From: RGIG3102 sp964649845
GTDB taxonomy: Bacteria > Bacillota > Clostridia > Oscillospirales > Ruminococcaceae
Assembly: GCA_964649845.1 (NCBI GenBank)
Contig: CAZYSS010000069.1
Span: 1 to 11,012, forward strand
Length of the DNA stretch: 11,012 bases
Direction of reading: 5' to 3'
Shown here in pieces: positions 1-6,007 of this stretch. Position numbers and translations under genes: made by a program. The notes under the pieces were generated by a model. That model did no database searches and was not told the DNA's origin. It was given only the letters and a program-made list of their open reading frames with translations. Positions within the stretch are counted from its first letter, which is position 1, and each line of letters starts with the position of its first letter.

Positions 1-878
1 AAAAATTTGAAGATATTTTTGACTTTGTTTCTGCGGAAGTATGCCCTATGGGTGTGCAGATTGAAGATTATTCCGACCTGGAATGGCAGGTGGAAGAAAT
101 CGCCCATGTGGACCTGATTGAACAGGACCTGCTGGAAAAGGACAGAAACGAAATTATTGTACACCATTACATTTCGCCTGAACTGGATGCACAGAACGCC
201 CGCCTTACTCTGGAAAACAGACTGGATGAGCTGAATGTGGAATACCGCTGTGAGGTGGTATACATCAACCAGGAAGACTGGGAAACAGGCTGGAAGAAAT
301 ACTACCATCCAATGGATATAGGCAACAATCTGGCTGTGTGCCCATCCTGGGAAAACTATGAAACAGACCGCAAGGTGCTGAAACTGGACCCTGGTATGGC
401 ATTTGGCACAGGCACACACGAAACTACATATCTGTGTCTGGAAGTGCTGGACCGCGAAATCAAAGGCGGCGAAAGAGTGCTGGACGTTGGCACAGGCAGC
501 GGTATTCTGGGCATCGGTGCCATCCTGCTGGGTGCAGCAGACGTTGAAGGCGTGGACATTGACCCTACAGCTGTAAAAGTTGCAATCGAAAACGCACAGC
601 TTAACGGTGTTGAAGATAAGTTTGAAATCAAAGTCGGCGACCTTGCTGACCAGGCCAGCGGTGAATATGACATCGTGGTGGCAAACATTGTGGCAAATGC
701 TGTAATGATGCTGTCTGGTGTTGTACCACAGTTCCTTAAAAAAGGCGGTCTGTACATCACAAGCGGTATTATCGACACAAGAAAAGACGAAGTGCTGGCT
801 TGTCTTGAAAATCTGGGCTTTGAAATTATCCGCGTTCACGAAAAGAACGGCTGGGTTTGCATTGAAGCCACACATTAA
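1..878 (+). CDS. prmA: Ribosomal protein L11 methyltransferase, 5' end outside window
   Basis: SAM-dependent methyltransferase expected to trimethylate ribosomal protein L11 in the cytoplasm. The frame is open to the left edge (frame beginning at base 3, reading KFEDIFDF before the first ATG at 48), and the family normally has an N-terminal domain of this kind, so the true start lies upstream and roughly 20 residues are missing; the ATG at 48 is internal. Visible family motifs are DPGMAFGTGTHETT (about 388-429), which precedes the SAM fold, the SAM-binding loop VLDVGTGSGILG (about 478-513), the acidic VDID at the end of the next strand, and NIVANAV (about 685-705), the N-I-x-A motif typical of PrmA. 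Stop is TAA. rsmE follows 56 bases downstream on the same strand, a pairing common in Bacillota, often behind dnaK-dnaJ. The identification is firm; only the N-terminus is unseen. Confidence 0.95.
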   Translation, partial: KFEDIFDFVSAEVCPMGVQIEDYSDLEWQVEEIAHVDLIEQDLLEKDRNEIIVHHYISPELDAQNARLTLENRLDELNVEYRCEVVYINQEDWETGWKKYYHPMDIGNNLAVCPSWENYETDRKVLKLDPGMAFGTGTHETTYLCLEVLDREIKGGERVLDVGTGSGILGIGAILLGAADVEGVDIDPTAVKVAIENAQLNGVEDKFEIKVGDLADQASGEYDIVVANIVANAVMMLSGVVPQFLKKGGLYITSGIIDTRKDEVLACLENLGFEIIRVHEKNGWVCIEATH

Positions 879-901
879 GTATTATTTACAAAACACATAG
901 A

Positions 902-918
902 GGCGGCTATCAGCCGCC
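902..918 (+). promoter_or_regulatory. Hairpin between prmA and rsmE
   Basis: A 7-bp perfect stem, GGCGGCT pairing with AGCCGCC around a 3-base ATC loop, lies in the 56-base gap. No T-run follows, so it is not an ordinary intrinsic terminator. It sits 16 bases upstream of the rsmE ATG and contains the only purine-rich stretch (GAGGCGG) in the gap. It could stabilise the upstream mRNA end or tune rsmE translation. Its right end (CCGCCCG) also resembles the arm of the palindromic repeats elsewhere in the window, so it may be a reduced copy. The role is inference. Confidence 0.5.
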
Positions 919-934
919 CGCATAATAACATCTT

Positions 935-1660
935 ATGGCACATAGATATTTTTTAACAACAATAAATGAAAACAGGGCCACAGTTACAGGTGCTGAAGCC
1001 GCACATCTTGTAAAAGTTATGCGTATCAGGGAAGGTGACCAGGTGGTCCTCACCGACAGAAGCGGCTGGGACTACACAGCCCGGGCAGTGGAAACGGGCA
1101 AGGATGAAATAGTTTTTGATGTTATTTCAAAGGAGAAAAACCCTGCCGAGCCAACAAAAAAGCTGACAGTATACATGGCACTGCCAAAAAGCGATAAGCT
1201 GGAATTTATCACACAGAAAATGTGTGAGCTGGGTGCTGTGCGTTTGGTGCCTTTTGTAAGCGAATACTGCGTGGCCCAGAAAAGCAAAAAGGATGACAAT
1301 AAAATCAGCCGTCTGCAGAAAATCAGCGATGAGGCCTGCAAGCAGTCCGGCCGCAGCGCACCTATGGTGGTGGAAAAGACCGCCACTTTCAGGGAAATGC
1401 TGCCACAGCTGAAAGAGTTTGACAAGGTTATACTCTTTTACGAACACGGCAGCGACAGCCTGAAAAACATAGATTTCTCACAGCGGGAAAACGTGGCAAT
1501 TATCATAGGCAGCGAAGGCGGTTTTTCACAGAAAGAAGCCGACCTGATGGTGGAACAGGGTGCAATAAATATTGTACTGGGCAGCCGAATTCTGCGTTGC
1601 GAAACCGCCGCAGTAACCGGGGCCAGTCTGGTGATGTTCTGCATGGGACAGCTGGAATAG
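935..1660 (+). CDS. rsmE: 16S rRNA (uracil-1498-N3)-methyltransferase
   Basis: SPOUT-class methyltransferase that methylates N3 of U1498 in 16S rRNA, on the assembled small subunit, using SAM. The 241 residues match the usual family length (about 240-250). An N-terminal PUA-like region (about 1-70, with AAHLVKVMRIREGD) precedes the catalytic domain. Family motifs are MALPKSDKLEFITQKMCELG (81-100), EACKQSGRSAPM (133-144), and the knot that binds SAM: IIGSEGGFS (190-198) and LGSRILRCETA (215-225). The ATG at 935 gives the expected MxHRYFL-type N-terminus, although no clear ribosome binding site precedes it; the gap upstream holds a GC-rich hairpin. It appears co-transcribed with prmA and the carboxypeptidase gene 12 bases downstream. 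Identification is secure from the motifs. Confidence 0.95.
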   Translation: MAHRYFLTTINENRATVTGAEAAHLVKVMRIREGDQVVLTDRSGWDYTARAVETGKDEIVFDVISKEKNPAEPTKKLTVYMALPKSDKLEFITQKMCELGAVRLVPFVSEYCVAQKSKKDDNKISRLQKISDEACKQSGRSAPMVVEKTATFREMLPQLKEFDKVILFYEHGSDSLKNIDFSQRENVAIIIGSEGGFSQKEADLMVEQGAINIVLGSRILRCETAAVTGASLVMFCMGQLE

Positions 1661-1672
1661 AAAGGGCGTATT

Positions 1673-2500
1673 ATGAGCAACAAAGAAACAGCAAGAAAAA
1701 GACGTAAAAAACGCCTGATGAAAAAAAGAATAAAAGCCACAACCATTCTGGTACTGGGTATTTTACTGGCGGTGTTTGCAGTAAAAGGTCTGATTGGTCT
1801 GATAACGGGAGAGGGCGTGGAAGCATCTTCACAGCCACAGTCTTCAGCAGAGGCAACCAATACACCGCAGCTCACACCTGAACCGCCACAGATACCACAG
1901 CCAAATGATTACACTCTGCTGGTAAACCGGGAAAATCCATTGAGCGAAGACTATGACGTGGAAACCAGAAAAGTGGTAAACAACGGTGTGACCACTGATT
2001 ATATGTTTGATGCACGTGTAGCCGACAGGCTGGAAGCCATGCTGGCAGCAGCAGCCGCAGACGGATGCCCTGTGCTGATAAGAAGTGCCCACCGCACAAT
2101 CAGCTACCAGAAGATGCTGTACACCAACAAAGTAAATGAATATCTGAATATGGGCTACGCACAGGCCGCAGCAGAAACCGAAGCCGCCAAATGGGTGGCA
2201 ATACCGGGCACCAGCGAACACAATCTGGGCCTGGTGGTGGATATTGTAAACGTGGGTTATACAGGACCGCTGGACCAGTATTTTGAGGATGACCCTCTGT
2301 TTGACTGGCTGATAAAAAACTGCGCAGACTACGGTTTTATTCTGCGCTACCCTAAAACAAAAGAATCCGTGACAGGTATTGTGTACGAACCATGGCATTA
2401 CCGCTATGTAGGGGAAGACGTGGCACATTACATCATGGATAATGATATTACACTGGAAGAATATTGGGAGGACATTAAAAGTGGAAAATCTCGACCTTAA
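1673..2500 (+). CDS. Membrane-anchored D-alanyl-D-alanine carboxypeptidase, VanY type (peptidase M15B)
   Basis: Zinc carboxypeptidase predicted to trim the terminal D-Ala from peptidoglycan stem peptides outside the membrane. The 275 residues begin with a very basic cytoplasmic tail (RKRRKKRLMKKR, 9-20), then one hydrophobic segment (about 22-45), then a Ser/Pro/Gln-rich linker (about 51-79), then the catalytic domain (about 80-260). Catalytic signatures are RSAHRTISYQ (137-146), PGTSEHNLGLVVDI (178-191; zinc ligands H183 and D190) and YEPWHYRYVG (238-247; catalytic E239, zinc ligand H242). All expected active-site residues are present. AAAGGG lies 6 bases before the ATG. Presence of VanY alone does not imply vancomycin resistance; no vanH, vanA or vanX neighbours are seen, so a housekeeping cell-wall role is more likely. 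The last 20 bases overlap the next gene. Confidence 0.9.
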   Translation: MSNKETARKRRKKRLMKKRIKATTILVLGILLAVFAVKGLIGLITGEGVEASSQPQSSAEATNTPQLTPEPPQIPQPNDYTLLVNRENPLSEDYDVETRKVVNNGVTTDYMFDARVADRLEAMLAAAAADGCPVLIRSAHRTISYQKMLYTNKVNEYLNMGYAQAAAETEAAKWVAIPGTSEHNLGLVVDIVNVGYTGPLDQYFEDDPLFDWLIKNCADYGFILRYPKTKESVTGIVYEPWHYRYVGEDVAHYIMDNDITLEEYWEDIKSGKSRP

Positions 2501-2750
2501 TGAAATCAGAAAAGAAATAGGCGCCATCAACGATGAAATGCTGGCACTGTTTGTAAAAAGAATGGAGCTGTCTGCACAGGTGGCACGGTATAAAAAGGCA
2601 AACGGCCTGCCAACACTGGACAGAAAAAGAGAAGAAGCTATTCTGCAGAAGGTAGCAGACAGCACAACTGATGAATTCCGCCAGTACGCTCTGGAATTTT
2701 TCCGTCATATGATGGACCTGAGCAAAGAATATCAGGAAACACTGAGATAA
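2481..2750 (+). CDS. Chorismate mutase, AroQ class (small stand-alone domain)
   Basis: All-helical AroQ-type enzyme converting chorismate to prephenate, the branch step to phenylalanine and tyrosine. I place the start at GTG 2481 because GGGAGG (2466-2471) lies 9 bases upstream; the in-frame ATG at 2442 has no such site and would add 13 unrelated residues. The resulting 89 residues match a single AroQ domain. By alignment to the E. coli P-protein mutase domain, the active-site residues are kept: R10, R27, K38, D47, R50, E51, S81 and Q85. There is no prephenate dehydratase, dehydrogenase or DAHP synthase fusion. The gene starts 20 bases before the end of the carboxypeptidase gene, which suggests translational coupling, although the two functions are not obviously linked. 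A strong terminator follows 6 bases after the stop. Confidence 0.88.
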   Translation: MENLDLNEIRKEIGAINDEMLALFVKRMELSAQVARYKKANGLPTLDRKREEAILQKVADSTTDEFRQYALEFFRHMMDLSKEYQETLR

Positions 2751-2756
2751 GGACAG

Positions 2757-2787
2757 AAGCACGGCAAACGCCGTGCTTTTTGTTTTT
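2757..2787 (+). terminator. Intrinsic terminator of the prmA-rsmE-vanY-aroQ unit
   Basis: A 9-bp perfect stem (AAGCACGGC with GCCGTGCTT) around an AAAC loop is followed by a T-rich tract (TTTTTGTTTTT). It begins 6 bases after the chorismate mutase stop and closes the + strand operon. Confidence 0.9.
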
Positions 2788-2807
2788 GGGTGGATTATCC
2801 GCAATTT

Positions 2808-2864
2808 GTAGGGAATGGCCTTTGCCGTTCCAAAAACGGGCGGTCGAGGGCGCCCGCCCCTACG
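2808..2864. repeat. 57-bp composite palindromic element, copy 1
   Basis: The element starts GTAGGG and ends CCCCTACG, so the ends form an inverted repeat. Inside are two hairpins: GGAATGGC with GCCGTTCC (8 pairs, one G-T) and GGGCGG with CCGCCC, joined by an A-rich linker. Its length is exactly the same as the copies at 2945-3001 and 5758-5814, while the stem sequences differ. Confidence 0.75.
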
Positions 2865-2886
2865 CGATATCTGGAAACTATAGGAT

Positions 2887-2945
2887 GTAGGGGCGATTCA
2901 CGAATCGCCCGTTGCCGGGCGGTTTGAGTGTAAAACCAGCCCTTG
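2887..2945. repeat. Composite palindromic element, degenerate copy
   Basis: The left half is intact: GTAGGGG followed by a 9-bp stem GGGCGATTC with GAATCGCCC and a 2-base AC spacer. The right half pairs GGGC-GGTTT with AAACC-A-GCCC, with one bulged A. The right end reads CCCTTG instead of CCCCTACG and runs directly into the next element. It is about 59 bp rather than 57. Confidence 0.65.
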
Positions 2946-3001
2946 TAGGGGCGAACATTGTTCGCCCGTTTGGCGGGACGTTGTGGGCAACACCCCCTAC
3001 G
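2945..3001. repeat. 57-bp composite palindromic element, copy 2
   Basis: GTAGGGG opens a left hairpin GGGCGAAC...GTTCGCCC; the linker is TTTGGCGGGACG; the right hairpin is GTTG-TGGG-CAAC; the end is CCCCTACG. The first 24 bases recur exactly, in reverse complement, at 5633-5656. The linker and ends are shared with the copy at 5758-5814 while both stem interiors differ. Confidence 0.78.
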
Positions 3002-3056
3002 CGATATGCAGGAAAATGTAATATGCAGGGCATTCACCCCATCCCTTGTTTCCCAC

Positions 3057-3087
3057 AAAAAAACACAGCACCTATGTGCTGTGTTTT
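3057..3087 (-). terminator. Terminator of the guanine deaminase gene (bidirectional form)
   Basis: A 12-bp stem AAAACACAGCAC with GTGCTGTGTTTT encloses a CTAT loop. On the - strand it is followed by seven T (3063-3057), and on the + strand by TTTTT. It lies 22 bases past the guanine deaminase stop, so it chiefly serves that gene. Confidence 0.88.
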
Positions 3088-3108
3088 TATATAGCATTTA
3101 ATTTTCTG

Positions 3109-4365
3109 TTATAATTCCCTGCCGTCAATGTAACGGGCAACGATATTTCTGTCGTCACCGATATAGCAGAAGCGTTCCACTCTTTCTGCTGGGGTCAGGG
3201 CGATGCCTTTGTCTTCCATATTGTCGATAACCAGGGCGTTGAAATGATAACCCGGTTCCAGGCTGCCCATTTTGCCGAACACGCTGCCGCCCACCTTTGT
3301 GGCGCAGTAGAAAGCATTGGCAAAGGATATGGTTTTGCTTACATCCGGCTCGTAGAATTCTTTCAGTTTGGACAGCTGTACAGCGCGGGAAATCTGCTTG
3401 TAAACCGCCAGATGATGACCGCCGCCAACATCACTGCCTACGCACACATTCACACCTGCGTCCTGCAGGGCAGAAAGCGGCATAATGCCTGCAATAACGT
3501 TTGTAGTGGCATCAGGACAGTGAACTGCCACTGTGCCGTGCTTTTTCATAATGCGGATATCCTCTTCTGTAGGGAAAATAACGTGAGCAAAGACGCTTGG
3601 GCCGTGGTCCAGCAGACCTGCGCGTTCATAGATTTCGCTGTCAGAGCCGTGGCCAGGGAAACAGTTCAGGGATTCCTGTGCTTCCCATTTTGATTCCACC
3701 ACGTGAGTGTGTACACCCACTTTGTATTTTTCTGCCAGCTTGCCCAGACCGTCAATCAGTTCTTTTGAACAGGTTGGGGCAAAACGAGGTGTGATAATAG
3801 GTTTTACTGTGGTGGTATTTATATGTTCTTTCAGGAACTGTTCAGTTTCAGCCAGGGATTCCTCTGTGGTTTCGCACAGGTAGTCAGGACTGTTCACATT
3901 CATATTCACTTTGCCCACCAGACCGTACAGGCCCTTTTCTTCCATTTTGCTGAACAGGTAATTTGTGGCAGGGCGGTGGATTGTGGCCAGGATGCAGGCG
4001 TGGAAAGTGCCGTTGAGAATCAGCTCATCCACAAAGGCATCGTAGGTGTTTTTTGCATAGTCAAGGTCTGCAAATTTTGCTTCCTGGGGGAATGTGTAAT
4101 CATTCAGCCATTCATACAGCAGACAGTCCATACCCAGGCCGCGTTCCACATACTGTGATGCGTGTACGTGCAGGTCTGAAAAAGCAGGGATAATCACACC
4201 TCTGCCGTGGTCTGTCACAGGGGCGTCCGCATACTGTGGGGGAATCCGGTCATAAATGCCCTCCACCTTGCCGTCTGCCACCACTATGTAGCTGTCTGTG
4301 TGGGATTTCAATTCGTCTTTGCTTACAGCGTAAAGAATGTCGCCGTGATGAATCTGTACTGCCAT
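3109..4365 (-). CDS. guaD: Guanine deaminase (amidohydrolase family)
   Basis: Zinc amidohydrolase expected to hydrolyse guanine to xanthine and ammonia in purine salvage or catabolism. The 418 residues fit the family (about 420-450). Metal and catalytic motifs in order: PAFSDLHVHASQY (60-72; H66, H68), followed by RGLGMDCLLYEWL and TFPQE as in guanine deaminases; ITPRFAPTCS (191-200), a guanine-deaminase signature; HTHVVESK (219-226; H221, E224); VFAHVIF (258-264; H261); and VGSDVGGG (309-316; D312). AGGAGGA lies 5 bases before the ATG, fixing the start. A good promoter is present at 4399-4427 and a terminator at 3057-3087, so it appears monocistronic. Other amidohydrolases of the ATZ/TRZ group look broadly alike, but the RGLGxD, TPRFAP and SDVGGG combination favours guanine. 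Confidence 0.9.
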   Translation of the reverse strand: MAVQIHHGDILYAVSKDELKSHTDSYIVVADGKVEGIYDRIPPQYADAPVTDHGRGVIIPAFSDLHVHASQYVERGLGMDCLLYEWLNDYTFPQEAKFADLDYAKNTYDAFVDELILNGTFHACILATIHRPATNYLFSKMEEKGLYGLVGKVNMNVNSPDYLCETTEESLAETEQFLKEHINTTTVKPIITPRFAPTCSKELIDGLGKLAEKYKVGVHTHVVESKWEAQESLNCFPGHGSDSEIYERAGLLDHGPSVFAHVIFPTEEDIRIMKKHGTVAVHCPDATTNVIAGIMPLSALQDAGVNVCVGSDVGGGHHLAVYKQISRAVQLSKLKEFYEPDVSKTISFANAFYCATKVGGSVFGKMGSLEPGYHFNALVIDNMEDKGIALTPAERVERFCYIGDDRNIVARYIDGREL

Positions 4366-4398
4366 TTTTGTCCTCCTGAAACAGTTTTATAATAAATA

Positions 4399-4427
4399 AT
4401 TATACCATATTTCACACTGCTGTTGAA
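4399..4427 (-). promoter_or_regulatory. Promoter for guanine deaminase gene
   Basis: On the - strand a perfect -10 TATAAT (4404-4399) lies 17 bases downstream of a weaker -35 TTCAAC (4427-4422). Transcription would start near 4392 and give a leader of about 27 bases containing the AGGAGGA site. No purine-type riboswitch fits in so short a leader. Confidence 0.65.
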
Positions 4428-4441
4428 GAAAAAAGTGATAA

Positions 4442-4594
4442 AAGGAATCAATATCCAATGGTTATCCTTTCTCTCTGGGCATACAGGTACAATACCCTGA
4501 AACAATAGAGGATGATATTGCATACATTGAATTTTTGTCTTATGCAAACGTTGAAGCTACCAACGCTAAAGGCACCATTACTATCACCGAATAA
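4442..4594 (+). pseudogene. Possible C-terminal remnant of a lost gene (50 codons, no start)
   Basis: A + strand frame runs open from just after a TAA at 4439 to tandem in-frame stops TAA TAA at 4592-4597. It has no ATG or GTG and no ribosome binding site. It reads like protein, for example GIQVQYPETIEDDIAYIEF followed by a Thr/Ile-rich end (GTITITE), and it is followed 14 bases later by a perfect terminator palindrome, as a real gene end would be. Its left end merges with the guanine deaminase promoter region. I do not recognise a family. The best reading is the tail of a gene whose front was deleted; chance cannot be excluded for a frame this short. Confidence 0.4.
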
Positions 4595-4608
4595 TAATCC
4601 GACATAAC

Positions 4609-4637
4609 AAAGGCACCCCGCGGGGTGCCTTTTATTT
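4609..4637. terminator. Perfect palindromic bidirectional terminator
   Basis: A 24-base perfect palindrome (4609-4632) starts AAAGGCACCCC and ends GGGGTGCCTTT, with T-rich sequence on the + side (TTTATTTT) and TTTGTTATG on the - strand side. It lies 9 bases past the asparaginase stop (- strand) and 12 bases past the tandem stops of the + strand remnant, and can serve both. Confidence 0.85.
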
Positions 4638-4641
4638 TATG

Positions 4642-5505
4642 TTAAATCACGCCGAACATAATGGCATACATTGCCCAGTCGATAGAGGTATCCACCACAG
4701 GGATGTATTTGTTTACGCCGGAGTGGGCTTCGTAGATGGCTTCCACCTTGCCGTAGATGCACTGGCTTTTGATATAAACAGCCACGCCTTTTTCTTTCAG
4801 TGCGTCAAAGGCTGCTTCCTGATGTTTAGGCATACCGCCTGCACCCAGCACCAGCACCAGCACAGCGTCACAGTCTGCATAGTGTGCAATTGTGTCTGCA
4901 TCAAGATTAGGTGTGATGTAGATAAGACCAACCTTTCTCACAGGTTTTTCCACCAGTTTTTCTTCGCCCCGTGGCAGTTCCTTTACATCCTCAATATAGT
5001 CTTTGATTACGCTTTCAAAAGCTGTAAAGCCCTCTGTTTCCATCTTTGTGGCTGATTTTGCAGGGATAAGGCGATGCCAGATAGCAAGACAGGTGCCCAC
5101 ATATCCTTCCATAGCTGATTTTACAGCAAGGTTAAGATTGTCAACAGCGTCTGTGCCTTCCTGTGGCAGAGGCAGCTGTGCCCCTGTGATGATAATGGAT
5201 TTTTTGAAACCAGGCAGCGCACAATCCAGATATGCAGCAGTATATGCCATACTGTCTGTGCCGTGGGTGATGATAAATGCATCGTAGTCATCTTTGTTGC
5301 CCCAGATGATTTCAGCCAGTTCGGCCCTGTCGTCATCTGTCATAATGGATGAGTCTATCAGTTTGAAGTCACAGATGTCTATATCTGCATCCTGATAAGC
5401 GCAGTATTCCATAATATCAGCGCCTTTCAAGGTTGGCATAAGACCATTTTCTGTAGGTGTACAGGCAAGTGTACCGCCTGTGGTAATCATCAGTATTCTG
5501 TTCAT
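4642..5505 (-). CDS. L-asparaginase, type I-like, cytoplasmic
   Basis: Expected to hydrolyse asparagine to aspartate and ammonia. The fold signatures are TTGGTLA (8-14; nucleophile T12), ITHGTDSMAYTA (79-90; T83 and D84) and the lysine in SATKMETEGF (151-160; K154), which together form the usual Thr-Thr-Asp-Lys active site. SSIMT (52-56) and TGAQLPL (107-113) match the AnsA-like type I group better than the secreted type II group. There is no signal peptide, so it acts in the cytoplasm. At 287 residues it is shorter than typical AnsA (about 330-340), mainly in the C-terminal domain, but ends at a normal stop with a terminator 9 bases on, so it looks naturally short. AGGAGG lies 5 bases before the ATG. 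It is separated from guanine deaminase by a terminator and promoter, hence independently transcribed. Confidence 0.88.
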   Translation of the reverse strand: MNRILMITTGGTLACTPTENGLMPTLKGADIMEYCAYQDADIDICDFKLIDSSIMTDDDRAELAEIIWGNKDDYDAFIITHGTDSMAYTAAYLDCALPGFKKSIIITGAQLPLPQEGTDAVDNLNLAVKSAMEGYVGTCLAIWHRLIPAKSATKMETEGFTAFESVIKDYIEDVKELPRGEEKLVEKPVRKVGLIYITPNLDADTIAHYADCDAVLVLVLGAGGMPKHQEAAFDALKEKGVAVYIKSQCIYGKVEAIYEAHSGVNKYIPVVDTSIDWAMYAIMFGVI

Positions 5506-5567
5506 AGGAACCTCCTGTGTATTTTAAAGTTGATTGGGTTTGGGTTAAAGTGACAAAGTTTTCTGCT

Positions 5568-5597
5568 GGCGGGACGTCCGGGAGGCCGTCCCCTACG
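5568..5597. repeat. 30-bp right-half unit of the palindromic element
   Basis: It begins GGCGGGACGTCC and ends GTCCCCTACG, with GGGACG pairing with CGTCCC. It is identical over all 30 bases to 5785-5814. No recognisable left half precedes it. Confidence 0.75.
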
Positions 5598-5632
5598 CGG
5601 TTACTGCAGCACTCAAATTCTATCGTTATCCT

Positions 5633-5656
5633 CGGGCGAACAATGTTCGCCCCTAC
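5633..5656. repeat. 24-bp left-half unit, inverted
   Basis: It begins CGGGCGAACA and ends CGCCCCTAC. It is the exact reverse complement of 2945-2968. It is a solo half element with near-perfect dyad symmetry. Confidence 0.78.
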
Positions 5657-5681
5657 GGAATTGAGTGGTTTGTCAGACTTT

Positions 5682-5732
5682 GTCGGGGAGGGCTTCCACG
5701 CCCTCCCTCGGGCGGATAATATACGCCTTACG
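5682..5732. repeat. Degenerate composite palindromic element
   Basis: GTCGGGGAGGGC begins an 8-bp stem (GGGAGGGC with GCCCTCCC, 6-base loop). It is followed by a second weak hairpin, GGGCGGATA...TACGCC, ending TTACG. The ends are one or two bases off the GTAGGGG and CCCCTACG of the intact copies, and the length is 51 bp. Confidence 0.55.
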
Positions 5733-5757
5733 CGGTTTGTGCCCAAAATCAAGCTTC

Positions 5758-5814
5758 GTAGGGGAGACCTTCGGTCGTCCGTTTGGCGGGACGTCCGGGA
5801 GGCCGTCCCCTACG
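5758..5814. repeat. 57-bp composite palindromic element, copy 3
   Basis: The left hairpin is GTAGGGGAGACC-TTC-GGTCGTCC, the linker is GTTTGGCGGGACG, the right hairpin is GGGACG...CGTCCC, and the end is CCCCTACG. It has the same length, ends and linker as 2945-3001, with different but still pairing stems. Confidence 0.78.
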
Positions 5815-5858
5815 TGATTTGTTGTTTTGGCATCGATTATAAAGCACAAAGCAGGAAA

Positions 5859-5973
5859 ATGTCATCCTGAACGCAGTGAAGGATCTTCGCGCTATGATTC
5901 TCTGCAAAGCATTGGTTTTACTGTTGCTTACGGCGCAAAGATTCCTCGTCGCTTCGCTCTCTCGGAATGACAT
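5859..5973. repeat. Long imperfect inverted repeat, GTCATCCTGA type, copy 1
   Basis: The left arm ATGTCATCCTGA...GGATCTTCGCGC (5859-5892) pairs imperfectly with the right arm GCGCAAAGATTCC...GGAATGACAT (5933-5973), leaving a 40-base loop. A second copy lies at 8528-8649. Repeats with this look are scattered through many bacterial genomes; they encode no protein here. Confidence 0.75.
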
Positions 5974-6007
5974 AGTTATAATTTATCCGTAATGAGGGGT
6001 ATTCATT

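Larger units (their letters stand above)
2788..3056. repeat. Gene-free repeat cluster 1
   Basis: This stretch between two convergent transcription units contains no credible gene; open frames across it on either strand simply read through the repeats. It holds three tandemly arranged palindromic elements, listed separately at 2808-2864, 2887-2945 and 2945-3001. About 55 bases without recognisable structure follow before the guanine deaminase terminator. Confidence 0.8.
5506..6007. repeat. Gene-free repeat cluster 2
   Basis: About 500 bases between the asparaginase start and the glutaredoxin-like stop, both on the - strand. I find no gene. It holds at least four palindromic pieces of the GTAGGGG family (5568-5597, 5633-5656, 5682-5732, 5758-5814) and one long imperfect inverted repeat (5859-5973). 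The asparaginase promoter must lie here or inside a repeat, but I could not identify one with confidence. Confidence 0.8.

Noticed and set aside
1673..2500. Vancomycin resistance locus suggested by the VanY-type enzyme
   Set aside because: No VanH, VanA/B ligase, VanX or VanRS neighbours are present; the flanking genes are housekeeping genes.
1844..2665. A 273-codon open frame on the - strand opposite the carboxypeptidase and chorismate mutase genes
   Set aside because: It is rich in Cys, His and Phe, has no recognisable motif, and lies fully opposite two genes with intact active sites. It is a shadow of their codon usage.
2808..3001. Possible CRISPR array, because of repeated palindromic units at roughly regular spacing
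   Set aside because: Constant parts are at the element ends, the interiors are self-complementary rather than unique spacers, spacing is irregular, and no cas genes are present.
2795..3097. Open frames of 60-100 codons on both strands across repeat cluster 1
   Set aside because: They read straight through the palindromic elements and lack ribosome binding sites. The repeat structure explains them fully.
4323..4547. A 74-codon - strand open frame upstream of guanine deaminase
   Set aside because: It spans the guanine deaminase promoter and the start of that gene in another frame, and has no ribosome binding site or motif.
5521..5549. Candidate asparaginase promoter TTTAAC-17-TAAAAT on the - strand
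   Set aside because: The -10 lies only 4 bases from the AGGAGG site, so transcription would start inside the ribosome binding site, and the -35 match is poor.
5417..5973. Open frames of 74-117 codons across repeat cluster 2
   Set aside because: They consist of translated repeats (for example the same GTSGRPS-like string from the 30-bp unit) and carry no gene signals.
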